From: an uncultured Chitinophaga sp.
Lineage (GTDB): Bacteria; Bacteroidota; Bacteroidia; Chitinophagales; Chitinophagaceae
Direction: 5' to 3'
Length of the DNA: 64,000 nt
NCBI RefSeq assembly: GCF_902168175.1
Contig: NZ_CABHOU010000042.1
Location: 108,415 to 172,414, forward strand
Of the stretch, positions 52,902-61,655 are shown one piece after another (the stretch's first letter is position 1; each line of letters opens with the position of its first letter). Below the pieces are notes generated by a model that saw nothing but the letters and a program-made list of their open reading frames with translations, did no database searches and was not told the DNA's origin. The translations under genes and the position numbers were made by a program.

Positions 52902-53951
52902 TTATAATCCCATTTTATCGAGCTTTTTATGATAAGCGCGTGCGTTGATCAAATGCTCTGCATAAGTAGCAGCAAAAGCGTGATAACCTGGTTTGTCGAA
53001 CCGTACGCAGAAGTACAGGTAATTGGTATTTTCCATATTCAGCACGGCGTCAATAGATTTAACAGAAGGCGTACAGATAGGACCGGGCGGCAGACCTGCG
53101 TAACGGTAAGTATTGTACGGAGAGTCGTATTCGGTATGTTTCCCCAGGATCCTTTTCAGCCCGAAGTCCTGCATGGCGAACTTCACCGTAGGGTCGGCCT
53201 GTAGCAGCATGCGTTTCTTAATCCTGTTATAGTATACGCTGGCGATGGTCGGTTTTTCCTCTGTGGTATTGGTTTCTTCTTCCACGATGGAGGCGAGAAC
53301 GATCACTTCGCGGGGGGAGAGGCCAAAGGATTCCGCTTTTTGTTTGCGTTCGGGCGTCCAGAAGTCCGCGTATTCGTCGGCCAGTTTGTCGAATACCTTG
53401 CCGGCCGAAGTATTCCAGTAAAATTCGTAGGTGTTTGGCATTACCGCACACATCGCGGTGGCGGGGGTGAGGTTGAACTGTCGAAGGAATACTTCGTCGT
53501 TCATGATAGCGCGCAGTGCGGTAGAATCGGCTTCCAGGTTTTTGGATACCAGGCGCACGAAGTCGTTTTGCGTCCGTAGCTTTTTGATTACCAGTTTAAC
53601 GGGCGTTTGACGGCCAGAGCGTAACATGCGTACCAGTTCGAAGTTGCTCATGCCCCTGTTGATCTGGTAGCGGCCCGGTTTTACCCGTTTATCGTAATCG
53701 AGGCGGCGGGCCAGCCAGTCGAAGGCGCTGCGGTTACGAACAATTTCCTGGTCTTCCAGTCCATCTAACACGTCTTTATACGAGCTGCCGGTGCGGATAT
53801 AAAAGTACTTGTTATCGCCAAAGGCCCTGGTGTTGGGGCCAAATACCCGGTAACCCAGGAATACGAACAGGCCTCCCAGCAGGCAGGCTGCAATAATGAT
53901 GGCGCGCCTTATCCAGGCCGGACGTTGTTTTTTACCTTGCTTTTTAGCCAT
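52902..53951 (-). CDS. mltG: Endolytic murein transglycosylase
   Basis: Inner-membrane lytic transglycosylase of the YceG family that cuts nascent glycan strands and limits their length. The 349-residue protein has one N-terminal membrane helix (AIIIACLLGGLFVFLGY, residues ~13-30). A LysM-like domain (FYIRTGSSYKDVLDGL) follows. The catalytic domain has VIVLASIVEEETNTTEEKPTIASVYYNR, where the first Glu of EEET is the predicted catalytic residue, then LQADPTVKFA and YNTYRYAGLPPGPICTP. It is separated from secG by a terminator, so it likely forms a unit with yihY. Confidence 0.93.
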   Translation of the reverse strand: MAKKQGKKQRPAWIRRAIIIAACLLGGLFVFLGYRVFGPNTRAFGDNKYFYIRTGSSYKDVLDGLEDQEIVRNRSAFDWLARRLDYDKRVKPGRYQINRGMSNFELVRMLRSGRQTPVKLVIKKLRTQNDFVRLVSKNLEADSTALRAIMNDEVFLRQFNLTPATAMCAVMPNTYEFYWNTSAGKVFDKLADEYADFWTPERKQKAESFGLSPREVIVLASIVEEETNTTEEKPTIASVYYNRIKKRMLLQADPTVKFAMQDFGLKRILGKHTEYDSPYNTYRYAGLPPGPICTPSVKSIDAVLNMENTNYLYFCVRFDKPGYHAFAATYAEHLINARAYHKKLDKMGL

Positions 53952-53979
53952 AATCGGGGTGAATAGTTACGCAAAAAAA

Positions 53980-54001
53980 ACCTCGCACTTAACGGCGAGG
54001 T
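53980..54001. terminator. Terminator downstream of secG
   Basis: A 7-bp stem ACCTCGC / GCGAGGT with an 8-nt loop. The minus-strand exit is at least eight T. It ends the miaB-to-secG transcription unit and insulates mltG. Confidence 0.8.
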
Positions 54002-54030
54002 CTTTTTAAAAAGTATGTTGGATGTAAATC

Positions 54031-54360
54031 TTATTTAGCTGGAACTGTACCAGGTAACTGCTGTGCAGGAGTAGTTGGCTGCGGAATGCTGCCAGCTGAT
54101 TTCTGCAATACCGGTGCCTGTTGTTCTGCACTGCCTTTGCCGATGAATACAGAAGAAGTAAGGCAAAGTACCGCGATGATCGTAGCGAGTACCCATGTAC
54201 CTTTTTCCAGTACGTCGGTAGTCTGGCGTACGCCCATCACCTGGTTGCCGAAGCCGCCGAATGAAGCGGACAATCCACCACCTTTAGGGTTTTGGATCAG
54301 TACGAAGAAACCTAACAGCACACAGGCCAGTACGATCAATATACCAAAGAGAATTAACAT
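54031..54360 (-). CDS. secG: Preprotein translocase subunit SecG
   Basis: A 109-residue subunit of the SecYEG channel. Two transmembrane helices (residues ~2-22 and ~54-74) flank the conserved loop NPKGGGLSASFGGFGNQVMGVRQTTDVLEKGT. A Pro/Gln-rich disordered tail follows, as in other Bacteroidota. It lies 8 nt after the repetitive TPR gene, in the order miaB / sigma-54 activator / lptE / TPR / secG known from this phylum. Confidence 0.95.
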   Translation of the reverse strand: MLILFGILIVLACVLLGFFVLIQNPKGGGLSASFGGFGNQVMGVRQTTDVLEKGTWVLATIIAVLCLTSSVFIGKGSAEQQAPVLQKSAGSIPQPTTPAQQLPGTVPAK

Positions 54361-54368
54361 ATTCGTTC

Positions 54369-57008
54369 CTATTTATTATTGTCTGTTTGTAATTGAAGAT
54401 CTTTGATCTTTTGCGCAAAATAAGCGCTTTTACCGGGATTAAGCAAACTTAATTTTTCGTAGATCAAAATGGCCTTTTGGTACTGGTGCTGGCGTACCCA
54501 AACCTCCGCCAGCGTTTCGGAAACGATGTCGTTATTGAAGGTAATGGATTCGATCGCCATCTTTTCCACGGCTTCTGATACTTCAGGCTCTTCGTCGTCG
54601 TAAAGCCTGTGAATTTGTTGCTGGTACCAATCCCTGGGCGATTTACCCGAAAAATTGTCTTTCATCTGGCGCAGCCAGTCTGTAAAACTTCTCATTTCCG
54701 CTTCTCCTTTGTCGCTGATTGAATCTGCTCTTTCCGGCTCTTTTATCCTTTTATAGGCGAAGTAGTCCTCGGTATACAGGGGCTGGAAAATAAGCGTTTC
54801 TTCCTCCGCCGGCATGGCCAGGGGGAATATTTTAATAGGCCCGTCTTCGGTGTTACCGGCCTTGGTTTCTTCCGGATCGGTCAGTATTTCGAACTGTTCC
54901 GCTGTCTGTTCCTCCAGTTCGGCCGCCGCATTGCTCGTATCCTCAATCGTTTCGTCCGGCTGGTCGAGGGTCGTATTGTAGATCTCGTCTTCAGCGGAGA
55001 GAGTTGGCACTTCCTCGGCTGCAACCTGTATAGGTGGTTCAGGCTCAGTCGTTTCGCTGTCTGTCAGGTTGTCGAACTGTTCTGCTACCGCTTCTTCCAG
55101 AAGGGCTTCTCCATTACTGGTATCTTCAATTGTTTCACCTGGTTGGTCGATGGTGGTATTGTAGACAGAGGCCGCTTCGGTTTCTTCATCAGCTGTTTTC
55201 GCCGCTTCTACCAGGGTGTTGTATTTATCTTCTGCCTCTACTTCAATAGCTTCGGCAGCATCTACGATGGCGGCTGCATTTTCTTCCGCTTCTACGAGGG
55301 TGTTGTATTTATCTTCTGCCTCTACTTCAATGGCTTCGGCAGCATCCACGATGGCGGTTGCATTTTCTTCCGCTTCTACGAGTATGTTGTATTTATCTTC
55401 CGCCTCTACTTCAATGGCTTCGGCAGCATCCACGATGGCGGCTGCATTTTCTTCCGCTTCTACGAGGGTGTTATATTTATCTTCTGCCTCTACTTCAATG
55501 GCTTCGGCAGCATCCACGATGGCGGCTGCATTTTCTTCCGCTTCTACGAGGGTGTTGTATTTATCTTCCGCCTCTACTTCAATGGCTTCGGCAGCATCTA
55601 CGATGGCAGCTGCATTTTCTTCGGCTTCTACGAGCGTGTTGTATTTATCTTCTGCTTCTACTTCAATGGCTTCGGCAGCGTCTACGATGGCAGCGGCATT
55701 TTCTTCGGCTTCTACGAGCGTGTTGTATTTATCTTCCGCTTCCAGTTCGATGGCTTCGGCACCTTCAATGATCGCAGCGGCATTGTCTTCCAGTTCTGCG
55801 AGATCAGTGATAACGGCTACCGGCTCATCGGATGGTGTTGGATGGAAGGCAGACTGACTGAAGGCTTCATCTACTTTTGCTTCAATATTGTTGCTATCCT
55901 CAATATCCGTACGCTCAGAAGTGAGGGCGGTATTATATAACTGCACTTCCGCATCCTGCGTGGCGGCTTCGCTTTCGGCAGGGGAGAGGGGTTGGGTGGA
56001 TTGAATGAAGTGCCCGAACTGCTCGGCCGCTTCGTTCTCCACATCATTTTCGATATTACTGCTGTCGGCCAGGGTTTCACCTGGCTCGTCGATTACCGTA
56101 TTGTAGATATTATTTTGTGCCGGTGTATATACCCCCGACGCTTCTTCCTCCGCTTCGTCAAAAGGCTCCGCATCGCCGGTGAGCAGGAAGGTGTCTGTAT
56201 CCTCTTCCCTGAGGGACTGTTCCAACGGTGCGATCACTTCGGCCGGTAGTTCGTCTTCGCCGGTGATGACAAAGTTTTCGATAGTGCCGGTAGTGGCTGG
56301 TATTTCTTCTTCTGCGGGAGCTTCGCCTGTAAACGCATTTACTTCGGCAGGCAGCTCGTCTTCTCTTCCGGCTGCGGTCAGCATCCCTTCCTCCGCCACG
56401 GTGGCAGCCGGGGAGCCGTAATATTCATTGTTGAATTGTGCTGTCTGATCTTCCACTTCGCCAGCGCTGTATACTACAGGCTGACTGGCAGTGGTATTAC
56501 TGTGTTCAGCTGCGTCGGCACCATAGTATTCTTGTGTAAACTGGCTGGTAAGGTCTTCACTGGAAGATGGTGCAGGCTCTTCCTCCGCCTCTTCTTCAGC
56601 AGGTGTTTCTACATACCTGCCTTCCAGTATGGCGCGGCGCTTTTCTTCATCCGCTTCTCTTTGTAAAAACGCTTCGAAGCCGGATAATTTTGTTGTTTGT
56701 TCCTCCTCTGGTTCCGTTTGTACGGTTACCGGTGGAGCGGTATGAATGGCGGGCGCGTTATAACCTTCTACCGGTTCGTCGCCTTGTAAAAACTGGTGTA
56801 AATGATGGGAAGTGCCGCTGTACAACTGGGCATTCTTAAGCGATTCGTCGGCCAGGTTGTGATTGGCGGCGAACTTCTTTTGCGCCAGCAGTAACCTTGC
56901 CGCAGCAAAATAAGGATATTGCGCAACCAGCCGCTCCAGTTCTGCCTCATCGACATGCTGAAGATCCGGTTGGTGGAAAATATGGTTAATGATCCTGTTT
57001 GCGGTCAT
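54369..57008 (-). CDS. Acidic, highly repetitive TPR-like protein of the lptE-secG cluster
   Basis: An 879-residue protein. The N-terminal ~75 residues are helical (RIINHIFHQPDLQHVDEAELERLVAQYPYF), and the last ~110 form a TPR-like helical end (AEVWVRQHQYQKAILIYEKLSLLNPGKSAYFAQKI). These ends look conserved in the Bacteroidota homologue at this locus. Between them lie ~690 acidic residues built from repeats: seven copies of a 28-residue unit (core AAEAIEVEAEDKYNTLVEA) and four looser YNTxxDxPxETIEDTSN units. Two EYYG units and DELPAEV units also occur. No signal peptide or membrane helix is seen. Probably a cytoplasmic scaffold; the repeat core is likely helical. Confidence 0.85.
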   Translation of the reverse strand: MTANRIINHIFHQPDLQHVDEAELERLVAQYPYFAAARLLLAQKKFAANHNLADESLKNAQLYSGTSHHLHQFLQGDEPVEGYNAPAIHTAPPVTVQTEPEEEQTTKLSGFEAFLQREADEEKRRAILEGRYVETPAEEEAEEEPAPSSSEDLTSQFTQEYYGADAAEHSNTTASQPVVYSAGEVEDQTAQFNNEYYGSPAATVAEEGMLTAAGREDELPAEVNAFTGEAPAEEEIPATTGTIENFVITGEDELPAEVIAPLEQSLREEDTDTFLLTGDAEPFDEAEEEASGVYTPAQNNIYNTVIDEPGETLADSSNIENDVENEAAEQFGHFIQSTQPLSPAESEAATQDAEVQLYNTALTSERTDIEDSNNIEAKVDEAFSQSAFHPTPSDEPVAVITDLAELEDNAAAIIEGAEAIELEAEDKYNTLVEAEENAAAIVDAAEAIEVEAEDKYNTLVEAEENAAAIVDAAEAIEVEAEDKYNTLVEAEENAAAIVDAAEAIEVEAEDKYNTLVEAEENAAAIVDAAEAIEVEAEDKYNILVEAEENATAIVDAAEAIEVEAEDKYNTLVEAEENAAAIVDAAEAIEVEAEDKYNTLVEAAKTADEETEAASVYNTTIDQPGETIEDTSNGEALLEEAVAEQFDNLTDSETTEPEPPIQVAAEEVPTLSAEDEIYNTTLDQPDETIEDTSNAAAELEEQTAEQFEILTDPEETKAGNTEDGPIKIFPLAMPAEEETLIFQPLYTEDYFAYKRIKEPERADSISDKGEAEMRSFTDWLRQMKDNFSGKSPRDWYQQQIHRLYDDEEPEVSEAVEKMAIESITFNNDIVSETLAEVWVRQHQYQKAILIYEKLSLLNPGKSAYFAQKIKDLQLQTDNNK
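55207..55794 (-). repeat. Seven tandem 84-bp coding repeats
   Basis: Seven in-frame copies of an 84-bp unit inside the TPR-like gene, visible as GTGTTGTATTTATCTTC recurring at an 84-bp spacing from about 55217 to 55721. Copies differ by only a few bases, mostly silent; the copy nearest the protein's N terminus (about 55711-55794) is the most diverged. High identity implies recent expansion or homogenisation. Stop-free frames on the opposite strand here are a by-product. Confidence 0.9.
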
Positions 57009-57032
57009 AGGTCTAATGTATGAAAATAATGC

Positions 57033-57545
57033 TTACCAGTTGGCAAATGCCCTGTTGAAAATATCGTCGATCAGCTGTGGGGTAATACTTTCTATCAAAC
57101 CGCTTTCCACTTCCGGTAAGGTTTGGTTCGCGTTAAAGTCCTGCGAGCGGGAAAAGGACTGTGTATATCCTTTTTTATCGCCCACCCGTTTTACGAAGGT
57201 AATATTTACAGTGATGGTGAGGCGCGCGGTGGCGGGCTTGTCTATCTGTGTTACTGCCGCATTGGATACGGAGTAACCTGTAATATTCCCTTTGAACTCG
57301 TAATCGGCATTAGCCTCATTCGTTTGTGTAAGCCTCGTTTGTGAAAGTATTTTCATACGCAGCTTGTCTGTTACTTTCTGGCTTAAGGTAGGGTTGTTTT
57401 GTGGTGCCCTGTTCTCAATAAAACGTACGTTGACTGTTTTTGCCTCGGGATCGATGCTGGCGCCGCTTGCTGAGTACTTAACGGTGCAGCCTCCGAGCGT
57501 TATTACCAGTAACATGCCGCTTATTAATGAAAATATCCTGGCCAT
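57033..57545 (-). CDS. lptE: LPS-assembly lipoprotein LptE
   Basis: A 170-residue outer-membrane lipoprotein that plugs LptD and helps insert LPS in the outer leaflet. The lipobox is LGGCTVKYS (Cys near residue 20). The following Bacteroidota-type LptE domain has VNVRFIENRAPQNNPTLSQKVTDKLRMKILSQTRL. Then come the strand pairs ADYEFKGNITGYSVS and ARLTITVNITFV, and the helix LIESITPQLIDDIFNRAFANW. The neighbours, a sigma-54 activator upstream and the TPR/secG genes downstream, match the usual cluster. Confidence 0.9.
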   Translation of the reverse strand: MARIFSLISGMLLVITLGGCTVKYSASGASIDPEAKTVNVRFIENRAPQNNPTLSQKVTDKLRMKILSQTRLTQTNEANADYEFKGNITGYSVSNAAVTQIDKPATARLTITVNITFVKRVGDKKGYTQSFSRSQDFNANQTLPEVESGLIESITPQLIDDIFNRAFANW

Positions 57546-57595
57546 AGGTCGTGTAAATATAGTATGAAAAAATTTAAATTGTCAACCGGTTTTTA

Positions 57596-58837
57596 TCAGT
57601 CTGTAAGATTGTATTCCTTCAGTTTACGGTAGAGGGTCCGTTCTGAAATACCCAATTCCAGCGCCGCATCTTTTCTTTTCTTTTTGTGCTTACGCAGGGC
57701 CTTAATGATCATCTCTTTCTCTTTATCAGCGAGGGCCAGGGTTTCTTCCACCACTTCGTGATGGTCTATTTTATCGTCGTGCAGCAAAATAGGTTGTGGG
57801 CCCGATAGGGTAGCGGGCGATTTCTGCTGCTCGGAGGGCATGTATTCATGCAATACCGGCGAATCCTGAAAAGATGAGTTATGGGCCAGATTTGGGTTCT
57901 GCAGCATGTCAAAAAACATCTTCTTCAGTTCCGTTACATCCTTTTTCATATCGAAAAACAGCTTGTACAGTATCTCGCGCTCGTTGGCGAAATCGCCGCC
58001 AGACGAATTTCCTCCCGAGGAAGATGCGAGTACAGGCAGTCTGTTCACGGTTGGTGGTTCGGGCAGGAACTGGCGCAAACCGGCAGCGTTAATTTGTTTG
58101 TCCTGCGAAAGCACCGAAATCTGTTCGGCCATGTTCTTCAGTTCGCGCACGTTACCACGCCATAGATAGTTTACCAGGATGTTACGCGCTTCTTCGTCGA
58201 GCTGAACGGAGGTGGTTTTATAACGTTCTGCGAAATCCACGGCGAACTTGCGGAATAATAAAGGAATATCTTCTTTCCTGTCGCGTAGCGCGGGTACGCG
58301 TATGGGAACCGTGTTTAAACGGTAGTAAAGGTCTTCGCGGAACTTGCCATTCTGTGTGCCTTCCAGCAAATCGCGATTGGTGGCGGCAATTACACGCACA
58401 TCTGTTTTCTGTACTTTGGAGGAGCCTACGCGGATAAACTCGCCGGTTTCCAGTACACGAAGCAGCCTGGCCTGTGTGCCCAGTGGCATTTCACCTATTT
58501 CATCCAGAAAGATGGTGCCGCCGTTGACGGTTTCGAAATAACCTTTGCGGCTGTCTACAGCACCGGTAAACGACCCTTTTTCGTGTCCGAACAACTCGGA
58601 GTCAATGGTGCCTTCGGGTATAGCACCACAGTTTACGGCAATAAATGGGTTATGTTTCCTGGCGCTCAGCGCGTGAATGATCTGGGAAAAAACTTCTTTA
58701 CCAACACCGCTTTCGCCATTTATCAGTACGGTCAGGTCAGTATTGGCCACCTGCGCTGCTACCTGTAAAGCGTAGTTAAGCGCCTGCGAATTACCAATAA
58801 TCCCGAACCGGTTTTTAATGCTTTGAATATTATCCAT
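57596..58837 (-). CDS. Sigma-54-interacting transcription activator without receiver domain
   Basis: A 413-residue AAA+ enhancer-binding protein. The ATPase starts almost at the N terminus: Walker A GESGVGKE (41-48), sigma-54 contact loop GSFTGA (88-93, with S for the usual A), Walker B GGTIFLDEIGEM, and an arginine-finger region FREDLYYRLNTVPI. A variable linker (~245-370) and a Fis-type HTH end it (ALRKHKKKRKDAALELGISERTLYRKLKEY). There is no receiver, GAF or PAS domain, so control must come from expression or a partner. It sits between miaB and lptE. Confidence 0.92.
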   Translation of the reverse strand: MDNIQSIKNRFGIIGNSQALNYALQVAAQVANTDLTVLINGESGVGKEVFSQIIHALSARKHNPFIAVNCGAIPEGTIDSELFGHEKGSFTGAVDSRKGYFETVNGGTIFLDEIGEMPLGTQARLLRVLETGEFIRVGSSKVQKTDVRVIAATNRDLLEGTQNGKFREDLYYRLNTVPIRVPALRDRKEDIPLLFRKFAVDFAERYKTTSVQLDEEARNILVNYLWRGNVRELKNMAEQISVLSQDKQINAAGLRQFLPEPPTVNRLPVLASSSGGNSSGGDFANEREILYKLFFDMKKDVTELKKMFFDMLQNPNLAHNSSFQDSPVLHEYMPSEQQKSPATLSGPQPILLHDDKIDHHEVVEETLALADKEKEMIIKALRKHKKKRKDAALELGISERTLYRKLKEYNLTD

Positions 58838-58891
58838 CGTGTTAACAATTCCAGGCTGTTTGCCTGCGGTTATGGTTACCTGTCCACCAAT

Positions 58892-60304
58892 CTATTGTAC
58901 GGCGGTGCCCAGCAAAGTGCCTGCCGTACAGTCGTGTATTGTAACTGTTACGTAATCTCCTTTCTTATAATGCTCTTTCGGGAATACCACCACTTTATTC
59001 TGGTCGGTGCGGCCATACAGCTCGTGTTCCGACTTTTTAGAGGTGCCTTCCACTAATACTACTCTCGTTTTGCCTACTTCTTTCTGCATGCCTTCCAGGC
59101 TGTGCTGGCGGTGAACGGCTATGATCTCGGTAAGACGGCGTTTCTTTACATCCTCCGGTATATCATCCTGGTAACGGCGCGCTGCCAGTGTACCAGGGCG
59201 TTCGGAATAGGCGAACATATAGGCCAGTTCGTACCTCGCATATTCCATCATCGACAGGCTATCCTGGTGGTCTTCTTCCGTTTCGGTGCAGAAGCCGGTG
59301 ATCATGTCGGTCGATAATGCGCAGTCGGGTAGTATTTGTTTGATCCTGTCTACCTTTTTCATATACCACTCGCGGGTATAGGTACGGTTCATGAGTTGCA
59401 ACACGCGTGTGCTGCCACTTTGAACGGGCAGGTGAATGTATTTGCAGATGTTATCGTACTTCGCCATGGTAAACAATACCTCGTCGGTAATGTCTTTAGG
59501 ATGGGAAGTAGAAAAACGGATGCGCAATGCCGGGTTAATGAGCGCTACTTTTTCCAGCAGTTTGGCAAAGGTCACCGTTTCATCGGCGGCTTCGTTTATC
59601 CAATAATAGGAGTCTACGTTTTGTCCTAACAGGGTAACCTCGCGGTAGCCACGTTCAAACAGGTCCGTCGCTTCTGCTAATATGGAATTAGCGTCGCGGC
59701 TACGTTCGCGACCCCTGGTAAAGGGCACTACGCAGAAAGAACACATGTTGTTGCAGCCGCGCATAATAGAAACGAAGGCCGTAACACCGTTGCTGTCCAA
59801 TCTTACCGGACTAATGTCCGCATAAGTTTCTTCCCGGCTCAGCAGCACGTTAATGGCTTTCTGGCCGGTTTCGGCTTCTTCTATTAATGAAGGAAGGGTA
59901 CGGTAGGCATCGGGGCCTATCACCATATCCACCAGCTTCTCTTCTTCTAAAAACTTTGTTTTAAGCCGCTCCGCCATGCAGCCCAGTACGCCTACCAGCA
60001 TTCCCGGGTTGTTCTTTTTTAATGTACGGAACTCCGTAAGGCGTTTGCGAACGGTCTGTTCTGCCTTTTCGCGGATAGAGCAGGTATTCAGCAGCACCAG
60101 GTCGGCCTCTTCGTAGTTACGGGTAGCGCCAAATCCCTCCTTTTGCAGGATGGAGGCGACGATCTCGCTGTCGTTGAAGTTCATCTGACAGCCATAGCTT
60201 TCTATATAGAATTTCTTCGTATGTGTAGTTGTGTCCGTAGCGGCGGGGCTATAAGCCTCGCCCTGGCGGGCTTCATCATGCGTCTTAGGGACCAGTTCCA
60301 ACAT
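58892..60304 (-). CDS. miaB: tRNA-2-methylthio-N6-dimethylallyladenosine synthase
   Basis: A radical-SAM methylthiotransferase that turns i6A37, made by MiaA (5332-6231), into ms2i6A37 on UNN-decoding tRNAs. The 470-residue protein has the N-terminal UPF0004 domain with three Cys ([39 protein letters not shown]). The radical-SAM core has CNNMCSFC ([23 protein letters not shown]), and a C-terminal TRAM domain ends near [20 protein letters not shown]. It is first in the unit that runs to secG; a -7 element lies 23 nt upstream. Confidence 0.95.
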   Translation of the reverse strand: MLELVPKTHDEARQGEAYSPAATDTTTHTKKFYIESYGCQMNFNDSEIVASILQKEGFGATRNYEEADLVLLNTCSIREKAEQTVRKRLTEFRTLKKNNPGMLVGVLGCMAERLKTKFLEEEKLVDMVIGPDAYRTLPSLIEEAETGQKAINVLLSREETYADISPVRLDSNGVTAFVSIMRGCNNMCSFCVVPFTRGRERSRDANSILAEATDLFERGYREVTLLGQNVDSYYWINEAADETVTFAKLLEKVALINPALRIRFSTSHPKDITDEVLFTMAKYDNICKYIHLPVQSGSTRVLQLMNRTYTREWYMKKVDRIKQILPDCALSTDMITGFCTETEEDHQDSLSMMEYARYELAYMFAYSERPGTLAARRYQDDIPEDVKKRRLTEIIAVHRQHSLEGMQKEVGKTRVVLVEGTSKKSEHELYGRTDQNKVVVFPKEHYKKGDYVTVTIHDCTAGTLLGTAVQ

Positions 60305-60326
60305 TTCCGATCAAAATTTAAAAAAG

Positions 60327-60334
60327 CAAAAATA
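60327..60334 (-). promoter_or_regulatory. Candidate -7 element for the miaB-secG unit
   Basis: On the minus strand TATTTTTG fits TAnnTTTG, with a predicted start about 16 nt before the miaB ATG at 60304. No TTG is seen at -33. Confidence 0.4.
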
Positions 60335-60456
60335 AGCAATAAATCGAGAAATGACAGATTGGCAGGGCCGTAAGTGGATGAACGGCCAGATTTAACGGTT
60401 TTTTATAGTATTTTAGGAGAACACGTTACAAGTCATCAGTCCAAATTCCCTTAGTT

Positions 60457-60918
60457 ATGCCCCGGCAAACCACTAAACTTATCCTGAAAGCCGGTATTAT
60501 AGCCGGCACGCTCGATATCCTGGCTGCTATCGTCGCCTATGGTTTCATCTTATCAAAGGCACCGGTAATTAAGATATTACAATCCATCGCCAGCGGTATT
60601 TATGGAGTTAAAGCATTTGCTGGCGGTTGGGGAATGGCCATTCAGGGTTTGATTTTTCATTACCTGATCGCTATCATCTTCGCTTTCCTCTTTTATTTGC
60701 TAATAAAGGCCATCCCTCTAATAGTGAAATTCAGCGTGATAACGGGACTACTGTACGGTATCATCATCTGGCTGATCATGAACCTGCTCGTACTTCCCGC
60801 CTCCCAGGTGCCGCCGAGGTCTTTCTCCACGAGAGGGATGATAGAGGGTATGCTGATCCTGATGTTTTTTGTAGGGTTGCCTATATCGGTGGTGCTGAGT
60901 AAGGGTGTAAGGCGATAG
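60457..60918 (+). CDS. Small four-helix integral membrane protein
   Basis: A 153-residue membrane protein with four predicted helices (about residues 11-30, 52-82, 88-112, 128-147). It starts with GIIAGTLDILAAIVAYG and has YGVKAFAGGWGMAIQGLIFHYLIAIIFAFLFY in the middle. An internal Arg/Ser loop (PASQVPPRSFSTRG) precedes the last helix. I think of a DUF1440-like family common in Bacteroidota, but am not certain. Function unknown; it stands alone between miaB and a small conserved gene. Confidence 0.7.
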   Translation: MPRQTTKLILKAGIIAGTLDILAAIVAYGFILSKAPVIKILQSIASGIYGVKAFAGGWGMAIQGLIFHYLIAIIFAFLFYLLIKAIPLIVKFSVITGLLYGIIIWLIMNLLVLPASQVPPRSFSTRGMIEGMLILMFFVGLPISVVLSKGVRR

Positions 60919-60938
60919 CTATACACACGATGGTGCCT

Positions 60939-60962
60939 GAGGCCAGCATTTGCCCTGGCCTC
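60939..60962 (+). terminator. Hairpin downstream of the four-helix protein gene
   Basis: An 8-bp stem GAGGCCAG / CTGGCCTC with an 8-nt loop, 20 nt after the stop. The T-tract is poor (TTACTG), so termination is likely but not strong. Confidence 0.5.
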
Positions 60963-61034
60963 TTACTGATTGCTACGGGATAGCGATATACGGCATCCCG
61001 GATCATTTATCTAGCTATTTCGGCGCTCACACCG

Positions 61035-61331
61035 TTATTCCAGCTCGCTGTAATACTCTTTCAGCATCGCCCTGTAGAGGTTTTTACCATAAGGCACCTG
61101 CAGGCGTACTCTGGCCGCTTCCCGCTGCGCAAGATCTGCATAACGTTCTTTCACCACCTCATTCGCAATCTTAAACGTATACTCGTTGTCCAACTGCTTA
61201 TCCGTGCCTTTCTTCTCCCGCTTCCCGATCTTTTTACAAATCACCGCCTTGCCACCATAATTCTTGACTGTCAACTGGTTAGCGATCGTTCCTGATAACG
61301 CTAACAACATAACATTGGTAGAAATTGCCAT
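61035..61331 (-). CDS. Small conserved basic protein beside the 11-bp array
   Basis: About 98 residues from ATG 61331 (an in-frame ATG at 61382 would add 17). The N terminus LLALSGTIANQLTVKNYGGKAVICKK has the pattern SGTI-x(10)-YGGK seen in small Bacteroidota proteins of unknown function. It loosely resembles the start of the 30238-31035 protein (TGKLGTAIGYLYRGK). The rest is basic and helical (REKKGTDKQLD, FKIANEVVKERYADLAQREAARVR). No signal peptide. The 11-bp-period array begins 70 bp upstream of the start, so it would lie in or near the promoter region. Confidence 0.6.
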   Translation of the reverse strand: MAISTNVMLLALSGTIANQLTVKNYGGKAVICKKIGKREKKGTDKQLDNEYTFKIANEVVKERYADLAQREAARVRLQVPYGKNLYRAMLKEYYSELE

Positions 61332-61400
61332 AAATCGAACATTGTTTAAGTAAATATGCTGGGTCCATCGTGGATCCTTCATGTATATAACGTATATCTA

Positions 61401-61543
61401 AGGTTCATTGTTCGTTGATATTAGGTTCATTCTAGGTTACTAAGCCTATAATGAACCTAGTATGAACCTAGTATGAACCTAGGATAAACCTAGAATGAAC
61501 CTAGTATGGAGCAGGGATGTAGCAGGGATGTAGCAGGGATGTG
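61401..61543. repeat. Tandem array with strict 11-bp period, three unit types
   Basis: Thirteen contiguous 11-bp units in one phase. Block 1 (61401-61444): AGGTTCATTGT, TCGTTGATATT, AGGTTCATTCT, AGGTTACTAAG. Block 2 (61445-61510): CCTATAATGAA, CCTAGTATGAA twice, CCTAGGATAAA, CCTAGAATGAA, CCTAGTATGGA. Block 3 (61511-61543): GCAGGGATGTA twice, GCAGGGATGTG. Blocks 1 and 2 are reverse-complement related (AGGTTCAT versus ATGAACCT), so the left part can form a hairpin, while block 3 is a different sequence with the same period. Confidence 0.85.
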
Positions 61544-61655
61544 ACTTGTTTAGCATAAGCATAAGGGCGGGGGAGCTGACCTTATATGCTGCTGCAAAAA
61601 AGATGGATGAAGGGGATACAGGTACGTGCAATGCGTAAGACAAACAGAAAAAATA

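Noticed and set aside
55143..55940. Long plus-strand frames (up to 265 codons) with regular internal repeats
   Set aside because: They lie antisense to the repetitive TPR-like gene and are open in more than one frame because the 84-bp unit happens to lack stops. Codon usage and the conserved ends support the minus-strand gene.
61401..61543. CRISPR-like array
   Set aside because: Units are 11 bp with no spacers and no cas genes nearby; the same holds for the tract at 31213-31311 and the 84-bp coding repeats.
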